From: Nitrospinota bacterium
GTDB taxonomy: Bacteria > UBA8248
Direction of reading: 5' to 3'
NCBI GenBank assembly: GCA_003506735.1
Contig: DNYS01000176.1
Location: forward strand, 1,582-13,938
Length of the DNA stretch: 12,357 bases
The notes beneath the pieces are model-generated. The model ran no database searches. It was not told the DNA's origin and saw only the letters and a list, made by a program, of their open reading frames with translations. Positions 1 through 6,709 of this stretch are shown here, in pieces. Both the position numbers and the translations under genes were made by a program. Numbering within the stretch: the stretch's first letter is position 1; each line of letters opens with the position of its first letter.

Positions 1-42
1 CTGGAGCGCCCTCCGGCCGGGGCGGGTGTCCCCTCCCGCCGG

Positions 43-1017
43 TTAGGCGAGAATCTCCAGGCCCCGCTGAACCACCTTTCCGTCAATCTCTATTGTCGGG
101 TCCCACATTATGAGGTCGTAGTGGGTGGCCGCCTTGAGCGTTCCCCCCAGCATGAGGCTGGTTCCGATCCCGATGTGAATGGTGTTGAGGACCCCCTCGT
201 CCTCGAGCATCCGGCCGGTCATCCGGGCGCCCGGGTTGAGGCCGACGCCGAGTTCGGCGACGTTCCAGCAGTTGAGGTCGTCGTGCCCGGCGATGGCGTC
301 CTGGAGGATTTTCACCTGCTCCCCGCCGCCCTCGATTTGAGCGATGAATCCTTTTTCAATCGTGCATGTGAACGGCTCCCGGAGGGAGCCGATGCCCAGG
401 TAGGGGATGCTGGCATCGACCACGAAGGTGCCCTCGGCGGTGCCCTCGATGGGCGGGACGTTGACCTCGATCGTGGGCACCGGCGAAATCTCGCCCGGAT
501 CCGGAATGTTGGTCATCACGTTCGCCTTCCGGCCTCCCGCCTCGAAACGCAGGTCGGTTCCCCGCGGGGAGGTGAGCCGGAAAGATTCGCCCTCGGTGAA
601 CGCCCGCCCGAGCCTCCGGCACACCTCGGCCTGGGCGGCGAAGTCCGTTTCGAGAATCGCCGGGCTCAGGAACATCTCGTCCGACCAGTCCGACATGGCC
701 AGTATCCGCGCCCGCGCACGGAGGGCTTCCTTGACGGCCACCGTGTGCGTCATCGAGATCGATACCGGGATGAAGATCAGATCGGCCTCCTTCATCGCGG
801 CGGCCACCGGCGCCGGCGGCTCCTCCCCGTGCATCCGGCGGGGGGGCATGACCGCCGTGACCACCTCTCCGCCCAGCGAGGCGGCGGCGCGCGCCACCCG
901 CTCTGCAAGTGTGGTCGTATCGTAGTCGGTGATGACCAGGACGCGCTCGCCCTCCTGGACCCGCCCGTTCACCTGCGCGAGGCGAAGCGCCCCGCGGGCC
1001 AGCATGACTTCGTTCAT
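43..1017 (-). CDS. M29 aminopeptidase / NicX-like metalloprotein
   Basis: A 324-residue protein resembling the leucyl aminopeptidase (peptidase M29) fold, which is shared with the non-haem iron enzyme 2,5-dihydroxypyridine 5,6-dioxygenase (NicX). The C-terminal metal-binding pattern is visible: AELGVG with Glu255, Glu272/Glu274, His281 in TIHIGIG, and the HxD pair His299/Asp301 in THYDLI. The N-terminal half (about 1-140) looks like the Rossmann-like domain of the family. No signal peptide is seen, so it is probably cytosolic. The ATG is preceded by TGGAG with a 6-nt spacer, which supports this start. It is transcribed divergently from a flavin monooxygenase gene, 148 bp away. The family is fairly secure, but the reaction is open: a metalloaminopeptidase and a ring-cleaving dioxygenase both fit these residues. 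Confidence 0.8.
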   Translation of the reverse strand: MNEVMLARGALRLAQVNGRVQEGERVLVITDYDTTTLAERVARAAASLGGEVVTAVMPPRRMHGEEPPAPVAAAMKEADLIFIPVSISMTHTVAVKEALRARARILAMSDWSDEMFLSPAILETDFAAQAEVCRRLGRAFTEGESFRLTSPRGTDLRFEAGGRKANVMTNIPDPGEISPVPTIEVNVPPIEGTAEGTFVVDASIPYLGIGSLREPFTCTIEKGFIAQIEGGGEQVKILQDAIAGHDDLNCWNVAELGVGLNPGARMTGRMLEDEGVLNTIHIGIGTSLMLGGTLKAATHYDLIMWDPTIEIDGKVVQRGLEILA

Positions 1018-1069
1018 AAATATCTCCAGAGGTCTCTATGAAAATGGTCGGGATTCTTTCGGCCAATTT

Positions 1070-1084
1070 ACCCCCTCCGGGGGT
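1070..1084. promoter_or_regulatory. inverted repeat in divergent intergenic region
   Basis: ACCCCC-TCC-GGGGGT is a perfect inverted repeat with 6-bp arms lying between the divergently transcribed M29-like and flavin monooxygenase genes. Its position would suit a shared operator, or a hairpin in one of the leaders. A GATAAT -10-like hexamer lies at 1127-1132 on the plus strand, but no convincing -35 box accompanies it. In GC-rich DNA such a repeat could arise by chance. Confidence 0.2.
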
Positions 1085-1165
1085 CCTCATGAAAGCGGAA
1101 AGGTTTCGCCGCCCCGCCGATTCAGGGATAATGCGGCCTCCAAGACTTTATTCACGGAGCGCCAG

Positions 1166-2272
1166 ATGCCACCGGAAACCAAACAGCCCATCGAGTGGGC
1201 CTGGTACCTTCCCTCCAACAAGCGGGGAGACGCCACCCGCCTCGGGACCGGGGGGGTCGAAATCCCCCCGTCGCCGGAATATCTCGTACATATCGCCCGG
1301 ACAGCCGAGGCGAACGGCCTCGCCAATATCCTGATTCCGTGCAACTCCTCGTGCCCGGACGGCTGGCTCCTCGCCTCCGCCCTGAGCCGCGAGACCGAGC
1401 GCCTCAAGTTTCTCGTCGCCATTCGCCCCGGCCTTTCCGGCCCCGCCCTCGCCGTACAGCAGGCGAACACCCTCGATCAGCTATCGGGCGGGCGCCTCAC
1501 CGTGAACATCGTGCCCGGCGGCTCGACCGAGGATCAAAAGCGCTACGGCGACCATCTGGACCACGACGAGCGCTATGAACGCGCCAGCGAATTTCTCGAC
1601 GCGGCGCGCGCCTTCTGGCAAAAGCCCGGGGAGCGGGTGAATTTTAGGGGGAAGTATTTCGAAATTGAGGATGGCGCGGTGTATCCGGACCCCTGGCGGC
1701 CCGGCGGACCGCCCCTTTATTTCGGGGGAAGCTCGCCCGTCGCCAAGCGCGTCATCGCCCGCCACGCCGATGTCTTTCTCAAATGGGGGGAGACGCCCGC
1801 CCAGATCCGCGAGGAGTACGAGGAGGTGCGGAAAATGGCCCGCGAGGGGTACGGCCGCAGCCTCCGCCTCGGGGTGCGCTTTCATATTCTGGTCCGCGAG
1901 AGCGACGCCCAGGCCAAACAGGATGCCGAGGCCCTCATCGCCGGAGGTGCCTCCTACGGCGATGTCTCCGAGGTGACCGGACGGGTGCAAGGCGATGTGG
2001 AATCCATCTCCCAGCAACGCATGAACGCAATGAGCGTGGGCGGAAGGCTCTGGTGGGGCAAGGCGCTGTTTTCCGGGATCAATCTCGTCCGCCAGGGGGC
2101 GGGCACCATGCTTGCCGGGAGCCCCGAGGTCGTGGCCGAGGCGATCCGCGAGTACATCGACGCCGGGGCGACGACGTTCATCATGAGCGGCTGGCCGCAC
2201 GACCGGGAGGCCGAGAATTTCGGGCGCCTCCTCAGGCCCCTCCTGCCCGAAGAGGCGGCCGTCCCGGCCTGA
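1166..2272 (+). CDS. SsuD-like LLM-class flavin-dependent monooxygenase
   Basis: A 368-residue luciferase-like (LLM) flavin monooxygenase that aligns along its length with the alkanesulfonate monooxygenase SsuD. These FMNH2-dependent enzymes use O2 to cleave C-S or related bonds and need a separate flavin reductase, which is not in this window. SsuD landmarks I can match are Cys63 in SSCPDGW, the conserved stretch KFLVAIRPG at 81-89, LYFGGSS at 184-190, Trp207 in KWGETP, Arg238/His240 in VRFHILVRE, and Arg309 in LVRQGAGT. The SGYPH tyrosine of SsuD is Trp343 here (SGWPH). The ATG at 1166 was chosen because GGAG lies about 7 nt upstream and SsuD-like sequence (WAWYLPSN) begins just after it; upstream in-frame codons fall in the divergent intergenic region. 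The protein is cytosolic. Substrate is unknown: a sulfonate is the default, but other small organics are possible. Confidence 0.85.
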   Translation: MPPETKQPIEWAWYLPSNKRGDATRLGTGGVEIPPSPEYLVHIARTAEANGLANILIPCNSSCPDGWLLASALSRETERLKFLVAIRPGLSGPALAVQQANTLDQLSGGRLTVNIVPGGSTEDQKRYGDHLDHDERYERASEFLDAARAFWQKPGERVNFRGKYFEIEDGAVYPDPWRPGGPPLYFGGSSPVAKRVIARHADVFLKWGETPAQIREEYEEVRKMAREGYGRSLRLGVRFHILVRESDAQAKQDAEALIAGGASYGDVSEVTGRVQGDVESISQQRMNAMSVGGRLWWGKALFSGINLVRQGAGTMLAGSPEVVAEAIREYIDAGATTFIMSGWPHDREAENFGRLLRPLLPEEAAVPA

Positions 2273-2295
2273 GCCTCCTCCCCGGAGGCGGGGAG
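2273..2295. terminator. possible weak hairpin after the monooxygenase gene
   Basis: Immediately after the monooxygenase stop, GCCTCC-tcccc-GGAGGC and the alternative CTCCCC-ggaggc-GGGGAG can each form a 6-bp GC-rich stem. No T-run follows directly, and the nearest (TCTTTTTCC) is about 45 bases on. It sits between two convergent genes, where a terminator is expected, but it is not a canonical intrinsic one. Confidence 0.3.
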
Positions 2296-2365
2296 TAGCC
2301 TTCGAACATCCGCATCGCGTTCCGTCTCATCCACGAGAGTGTCTTTTTCCTACAAATCGTTCAGT

Positions 2366-3469
2366 TCAGTCGAAGCGCTTCGGGTCGTAGGGGACCGGGT
2401 CGATGGCGGGCTCGGTGCCTGTGATCAGTGCCGAAACGAGCGCCGCGCTCAGCGGGGCGGGGGTGATTCCGGTCGGGCCGTGCCCGGTGCAGAAGAATAG
2501 GCCCTGGATGTGGCCCTCGCCGATCAGGGGGAGATAGTCGGTGCAAAGCGGGCGGAAGCCGGTCCAGGTTTCGAGGATGGGGGCCTCCCGCAGGGCGGGT
2601 ACGGTCTCGATGGCGGCGCCCAGGAGCCAGGACAGCCCGCCGGCCGTGAGGCGGGGGTCTTCGCCCGCGAATTCGCGGGTGGCGCCGAGGATGAGTTTGC
2701 CGTCTGTCCGAGGGACCAGATAGGGGTCGTTCACCGTCATCAGCACGCGGCGCACCCCGATGCCCCGCGCATCGAGGGCGACCATCTGGCCCCGCTGGGG
2801 GGTGATGGGCGGGGCGGGCCGCGCCCCGGCGAGGTGGGCGCTTCCGATTCCCGCACAGATAACCACGACGGGCGCTTCGAAGTCTCCGGCGGATGTCCGC
2901 ACCCCCCGGACGCGATCTCCGGCGGCGATTATCTCTTGGCTGACGACCGCCGTCCGTATATCCACTCCCGCGCGGCGGCAGGCCATCTCGAGCGCGGGCC
3001 CGAGGCGGCGCACCTCGACATTTCCCCCCTTGACGAGCAGCGCGCCCGCCAGGTTCGTGGCCAGGGCGGGCTCCTCTCCGGGAAGTCTCTCCGGTTCGAT
3101 CCACTCGGTGTCGCCCCACTGGCGCGTCACGGCCTTTTCCTGAATGCCGCGCTTTTCGTCCTCGTTCAGGGCGAGGAGGAGAACCCCGGTGAGGCGGAAC
3201 TCGACGTCCATGCCGCTCTCCTCGCGGATGGCGTCGGGGAGGTCGAGCCACATATCGTAGGAGGGGTGGCGAAGACGCGTTCCGGCTTCTCCGGCCAGAT
3301 CGGCCGCGCCGCTCGAGCCGTGGGGGGAGATGATGCCGGCCGAGGCCCATGTCGTGCCCCCGCCGGGCTGTCCTTTTTCGAGAAGGAGAACCCCCCGTCC
3401 CGCGCGAGCGAGTTCCCGAGCCGTCAGCAGGCCCATGATCCCGCCGCCGACGACGATGATGTCGGTCAT
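2366..3469 (-). CDS. FAD-dependent amino acid/amine oxidase (DAO family, ThiO-like)
   Basis: A 367-residue flavoprotein of the D-amino-acid oxidase / glycine oxidase / sarcosine oxidase family. The N-terminus carries the dinucleotide-binding motif VVGGGIMG (6-13) with Glu31 at the end of the second beta strand. It is followed by GGTTWASAGIISPHG (37-51), typical of the FAD-binding segment. The C-terminus has TGFRP (303-307), then the flavin-contacting GHGPTGIT (329-336). Such enzymes oxidise an amino acid or secondary amine to the imine and pass electrons to O2 or a quinone. There is no thiamine gene nearby to support a ThiO role. It is the last gene of a four-gene operon; its ATG lies 10 bp after the upstream stop and AGGG precedes it with a 6-nt spacer. 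The family is secure; the substrate is unknown. Confidence 0.87.
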   Translation of the reverse strand: MTDIIVVGGGIMGLLTARELARAGRGVLLLEKGQPGGGTTWASAGIISPHGSSGAADLAGEAGTRLRHPSYDMWLDLPDAIREESGMDVEFRLTGVLLLALNEDEKRGIQEKAVTRQWGDTEWIEPERLPGEEPALATNLAGALLVKGGNVEVRRLGPALEMACRRAGVDIRTAVVSQEIIAAGDRVRGVRTSAGDFEAPVVVICAGIGSAHLAGARPAPPITPQRGQMVALDARGIGVRRVLMTVNDPYLVPRTDGKLILGATREFAGEDPRLTAGGLSWLLGAAIETVPALREAPILETWTGFRPLCTDYLPLIGEGHIQGLFFCTGHGPTGITPAPLSAALVSALITGTEPAIDPVPYDPKRFD

Positions 3470-3479
3470 TTCGGACCCT

Positions 3480-3989
3480 TTATTGGGCTGCGTTGCGCTG
3501 GCGGAGGTAGGCGACGAGGCCTCCCGCCCGGATGATTTCCATCAGATGCTCGGGAAGGGATTCGGATTTGAGAAGATTTCCCTGGGTGATGTTTTCGATT
3601 TCACCGGCGATGGGGTCCGCGCGAAGGAGATCGCCCGCCGCGATGGCGCCCGCTTCGGGACAAATGAGAACCGGAAGGCCGATGCAGATCGAATTTCGGA
3701 AAAAGGTCCGCGCGAATGACTGCGCGATCACGGCGCCGACCTTTGCATACTTGAGGCCCCGGGGAGCGGTTTCGCGGCTGGAGCCGCAGCCGAAGTTCGA
3801 CCCGCCGACGACGATGTCGCCGGGCTGGACCTTGGAGGCGAATTCGGGGTCGATGCCGGACATGACGTGCTGGGCAAGCTCCTCGTCGGGCAGGCTTCCG
3901 AAGGTGCCCGGCATGATGAAGCCCGTGTCCACGTTGTCGCCGAAGACCCAGGTGTTTCCTTCGATGGTCTTTGTTGCCGTATTGCTCAT
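3480..3989 (-). CDS. leuD: Aconitase-superfamily hydro-lyase, small subunit (LeuD-type)
   Basis: A 169-residue small subunit of the isopropylmalate isomerase / homoaconitase type, supplying the swivelling domain that completes the active site of the large subunit. Family features are FGDNVDT (16-22), PGDIVVGGSNFGCGSSRE (56-73) and SFARTFFRN (91-99). Three positions depart from the usual pattern as I know it. The specificity loop after NVDT reads GFIMPGTFGS instead of the DAIxPARYL type. The SSREHAP motif is SSRETAP (Thr74). The second Asp of NVDTD is Gly23. The start codon overlaps the large-subunit stop (ATGA), with AAGGGAG 8 nt upstream, which implies translational coupling. No leuA or leuB lies in the window and the operon is catabolic in character, so leucine biosynthesis is unlikely; the symbol denotes family only. 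Confidence 0.85.
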   Translation of the reverse strand: MSNTATKTIEGNTWVFGDNVDTGFIMPGTFGSLPDEELAQHVMSGIDPEFASKVQPGDIVVGGSNFGCGSSRETAPRGLKYAKVGAVIAQSFARTFFRNSICIGLPVLICPEAGAIAAGDLLRADPIAGEIENITQGNLLKSESLPEHLMEIIRAGGLVAYLRQRNAAQ

Positions 3990-5314
3990 GAGAGGAACTC
4001 CCTTGGGTCTGCGACGTGTCCCCGAATCGCGCTGGCCGCCACCATGGCGGCGGACCCGAGATAGATGGATGCGTCGATGCTCCCCATCCGGCCCTTGTAG
4101 TTGCGGTTGGCGGAGGAGACGCAGGTTTCTCCGGGGCCGAGCTGGCCGAGGCCGGTTCCGGTGCAGATGCCGCAGGTGGTGGGCATCAATATGCCGCCGG
4201 CGTCGATGATGGGCTCGAGGGTTCCCTCGGCCCAGGCTTTATTCATGATGGCCTTGCTCGCGGGAGCGATGAGGAGCTGGACGCCGTGGGCCACTTTGTG
4301 CCCCTTGATGACGCGCGATGCGCCGCGGAGGTCTTCGAGTTTGGCCCCGGTGCACGAGCCGATATGCGCGCGCTGGATCGGGCCGGAATCCACCTCTTCG
4401 ATGGGAAATACATTGTCCATCCTGTGCGGGCAGGCGACCTGGGGGGAGAGATCGGATACGTCGTACTCGTAGCGGGCTGCATAGGTGACGTCGGGATCGG
4501 AGGTGAACGCCTTCCATCCCCCCTCGACTCCGGCCTCGCGGAGGTAGGCTTCGGTTTTCTCGTCCACTTCGATGAGGGAGCTTTTGGCGCTGACCTCGGC
4601 GGACATGTTCGTCAGGGTCATCCGGTCCTCGACCGGGAGCGACATGACGGCGTCCCCGCCCCACTCGAGCACCTTGTAGTCACCGCCGGCGACGCCGATG
4701 TCTTTGATGGCGAGAAGAGAGAGGTCCTTTCCCCAGGTGCCCAGCGGCATCTTTCCGTTGAAATCGACCCGGATGGTTTCCGGGACGCGGAGCCAGACTT
4801 CGCCCGTCGTGAGAATGCCGATGCTCTCGGTCGGACCCACGGCGATGCCGAGCGCGCCCAGCGCCCCAGCGTTCGTGGTGTGGCTGTCCGTGCCCGTCAA
4901 GATTCCTCCGGGGCGGACGAAGCCCCTTTCGGCCATGAGAATGTGGCAGATTCCCTCGCCGTCGTAAAAATGGGGGAGTTCGTGTTCTTTGGCGAAGTCG
5001 CGGGTGATGTTCAATACCTTGGTCTGGGTGTCTTTCGTGGGGGGATTGTGGTGGTCGGCCGTGAGGACGAATTTGTTCTTGTCCCAGATGGGCAGGCCGA
5101 GGGATTCGAAATCCTTGCCCATCCGGTAGGGACCCTGGTTGTCGTGCATCAATTGGGCGTCCACTTTGGCGAAGACGATCTCGCCGATGGCGACGCTGTC
5201 CTTGCCGCTTGCATGGGCGATGATTTTTTGTGCGGCGGATTGGCCAGGCACTTTATTCTCCATTTTGAAAGTGTGGGTGAGGTGCCCTGGGGAGCCCCCG
5301 GGGGAGGGGTGCAT
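3986..5314 (-). CDS. leuC: Aconitase-superfamily hydro-lyase, large subunit (LeuC-type, [4Fe-4S])
   Basis: Large catalytic subunit of a two-subunit Fe-S dehydratase/hydratase (442 residues from this start). Cluster ligands are Cys321 in IGSCTG and Cys381/Cys384 in TTCGICTG. Other family motifs are TADHHNPP (85-92), GTDSHTTNAGALG (141-153), VGPTES (159-164) and NRNYKGRMG (403-411). The motif around the first cysteine is GSCTGAK, where leucine-pathway enzymes usually have GSCTNGR. Start choice is uncertain: this ATG has GGAGG 4 nt upstream, but family-like sequence begins at the ATG at 5263 (MENKVPGQ), which has no visible SD, so the first 17 residues may not be real. It lies second in the operon behind the tartrate-dehydratase-like gene. 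The reaction is expected to be reversible hydration of an unsaturated dicarboxylate; the exact substrate is unknown. Confidence 0.87.
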   Translation of the reverse strand: MHPSPGGSPGHLTHTFKMENKVPGQSAAQKIIAHASGKDSVAIGEIVFAKVDAQLMHDNQGPYRMGKDFESLGLPIWDKNKFVLTADHHNPPTKDTQTKVLNITRDFAKEHELPHFYDGEGICHILMAERGFVRPGGILTGTDSHTTNAGALGALGIAVGPTESIGILTTGEVWLRVPETIRVDFNGKMPLGTWGKDLSLLAIKDIGVAGGDYKVLEWGGDAVMSLPVEDRMTLTNMSAEVSAKSSLIEVDEKTEAYLREAGVEGGWKAFTSDPDVTYAARYEYDVSDLSPQVACPHRMDNVFPIEEVDSGPIQRAHIGSCTGAKLEDLRGASRVIKGHKVAHGVQLLIAPASKAIMNKAWAEGTLEPIIDAGGILMPTTCGICTGTGLGQLGPGETCVSSANRNYKGRMGSIDASIYLGSAAMVAASAIRGHVADPREFLS

Positions 5315-5318
5315 TTTT

Positions 5319-5323
5319 CCTCC
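5319..5323 (-). promoter_or_regulatory. Shine-Dalgarno deciding the large-subunit start
   Basis: On the minus strand GGAGG is followed by AAAA and then ATG at 5314. The alternative ATG at 5263 is preceded by CACACTTTCAAA, with no SD-like run. This favours initiation at 5314 although homology begins near 5263. Confidence 0.5.
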
Positions 5324-5343
5324 ATTTCGGCCCCGGATGCAAG

Positions 5344-5361
5344 CGGGGCGGGCCCGCCCCG
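5344..5361. repeat. 18-bp perfect palindrome inside the operon
   Basis: CGGGGCGGGCCCGCCCCG is self-complementary over 18 bp and sits in the 62-bp spacer between the tartrate-dehydratase-like and large-subunit genes. It is followed on neither strand by a T-run, so it does not look like a terminator. As RNA it would form a very stable GC stem upstream of the large-subunit ribosome-binding site. This could modulate mRNA processing or relative expression, or be a protein-binding site. Confidence 0.4.
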
Positions 5362-5376
5362 AAATCGTTGGAGGGT

Positions 5377-6546
5377 TTAGCTGTCAACCAGTTCTTTCAT
5401 GATTTTGTAGGGCTCGTTTTTCGCCTCCAGCCCGATGCCGGGAAGGTCGGGGAAGCCGACGTAGCCGTCCTCGACCGGAACGCGGTCGGCGAAGCCGTTG
5501 AAGGGCTTGAACACGTCCGGGTAGGATTCATTTCCTCCGAGGCCCAGGCCAGCCGCAACATTCAGGCACATCTGGTGACCTCCGTGGGGGATACAGGAGC
5601 GGCGCGACCATCCGCTTTCTTCGAGCATCTCGAGAGTCCGCATGTATTCGACGAGTCCGTAGCTGAGGGCGCAATCAAACTGGAGGATATCGCGGTTGGG
5701 GCGCATTCCCCCGTGGCGGATGAGATTCCGGGCGTCCTGCATGGAAAAGAGGTTCTCGCCGGTCGCCATGGGGCCCTCGTAGTGGCCCGCGAGCTCGGCC
5801 TGGAGGGCGTAGTCGAGCGGGTCGCCGGCTTCTTCGTACCAGCGGAGTCCGTAGGGTTTGAGCGCCTCGGCGTAGGTGATTGCCTCCTCGATGCAGAATT
5901 TTCCGTTGGCATCCACGGCGAGATTGCCACCATCGCCGACCACCGCGAGCACCGCCTCGATTCTCCGGAGATCTTCATCGAGGGACGCGCCGCCGATTTT
6001 CATTTTGACGGTCGTGTAGCCTCGGTCGAGATAGCTTTGCATCTCCTGCTTGAGCGCTTCGAGGCCCTTGCCGGGGTAGTAATAACCGCCTGCCGCGTAG
6101 ATGGAGACTTTCTCGTCGGCCTTGCCGCCGCGATACCGGTCCGCAAGGTATCGGTAGAGGGGCACACCCTCGATTTTGGAGACGGCGTCCCAGACCGCCA
6201 TGTCGATGACGCCGACAGCCACCGAGCGGTCCCCATGGCCCCCCGGTTTTTCGTTTTTCATCAGGCTGGCCCATATTTTTTCCGGGTCCAGGTTGCCGCC
6301 CTTCTCGTTGAGAAGGCTTTCCGGCGCCGCCGCCTTGAGCCGGGGAATAAAGCGTTCGCGTAGAAGGCCCTGTTGCGCGTACCGGCCGTTCGAGTTGAAT
6401 CCGAACCCGACCACGGGTTTGCCGTCCCGGAGGACGTCGGTGATCAAAGCGACGACGCTGACCGTCATCAGGCCGAAGTCGATATAGGCGTTGCGAATGT
6501 CCGATCGGATAGGAACGACGGTATCTTTAATGTCAATGATTTTCAC
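5377..6546 (-). CDS. tarD: D(-)-tartrate dehydratase (mandelate racemase/enolase superfamily)
   Basis: A 389-residue enolase-superfamily enzyme with close resemblance along its whole length to the characterised Bradyrhizobium D(-)-tartrate dehydratase, which removes water from D-tartrate to give oxaloacetate. Catalytic elements are Lys181/Lys183 in VKMKIGG, Mg2+ ligands Asp212 (VDANG), Glu238 (WYEEAGDP) and Glu264 (ATGENLF), and the base His321 in IPHGGHQM. The start is read as GTG at 6546 with a weak GGGAAA 7 nt upstream: this gives a 389-residue product, the length I recall for that homologue, and begins at the family N-terminus (VKIIDIKD). The frame stays open for 54 more codons, but that sequence is intergenic in character. 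It is the first gene of the operon, ahead of the hydro-lyase and the FAD oxidase, and diverges from an M19 dipeptidase gene. Confidence 0.9.
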   Translation of the reverse strand: MKIIDIKDTVVPIRSDIRNAYIDFGLMTVSVVALITDVLRDGKPVVGFGFNSNGRYAQQGLLRERFIPRLKAAAPESLLNEKGGNLDPEKIWASLMKNEKPGGHGDRSVAVGVIDMAVWDAVSKIEGVPLYRYLADRYRGGKADEKVSIYAAGGYYYPGKGLEALKQEMQSYLDRGYTTVKMKIGGASLDEDLRRIEAVLAVVGDGGNLAVDANGKFCIEEAITYAEALKPYGLRWYEEAGDPLDYALQAELAGHYEGPMATGENLFSMQDARNLIRHGGMRPNRDILQFDCALSYGLVEYMRTLEMLEESGWSRRSCIPHGGHQMCLNVAAGLGLGGNESYPDVFKPFNGFADRVPVEDGYVGFPDLPGIGLEAKNEPYKIMKELVDS

Positions 6547-6709
6547 GAGTGCATTTCCCGGTATCGAAACGGAAGTGTTGTATAAATTGCTGTGCTGAAC
6601 ACTGCTGGGATGATACACGAATTCGATGTGGGATTGTTTTCGCGATTTTGTAGATTCATGCTCCGGTTGGGGAACATGCCGACATGAACTTCTTCGCAGG
6701 GGGGCCATG
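6547..6709. promoter_or_regulatory. divergent promoter region, operon versus M19 gene
   Basis: This 163-bp AT-richer stretch separates the minus-strand operon from the plus-strand dipeptidase gene and must hold both promoters. An imperfect dyad GTGCTGAACAC lies at 6592-6602, and CGAATTCG, a perfect 8-bp palindrome, at 6618-6625. TATACA on the minus strand (6580-6585) could be a -10 box for the operon, but I cannot match a good -35 box. No regulator gene is in the window. Confidence 0.4.

Noticed and set aside
929..1165. Upstream extension of the monooxygenase frame
   Set aside because: It runs through the divergent promoter region and into the antisense of the M29-like gene; SD and homology support the ATG at 1166.
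2510..3535. A 341-residue plus-strand open frame
   Set aside because: Antisense of the FAD oxidase, with biased composition and no domain.
4016..5380. A 454-residue open frame on the plus strand
   Set aside because: It lies opposite the LeuC-type gene, gives no recognisable motifs and is the usual antisense shadow of GC-rich coding DNA.
5368..6363. A 331-residue plus-strand open frame
   Set aside because: It is opposite the tartrate-dehydratase gene and has no family signal; the minus-strand frame has all the catalytic motifs.
6547..6708. 54-residue N-terminal extension of the tartrate dehydratase
   Set aside because: It covers the divergent promoter region, is not family-like and would overlap the start of the M19 gene.
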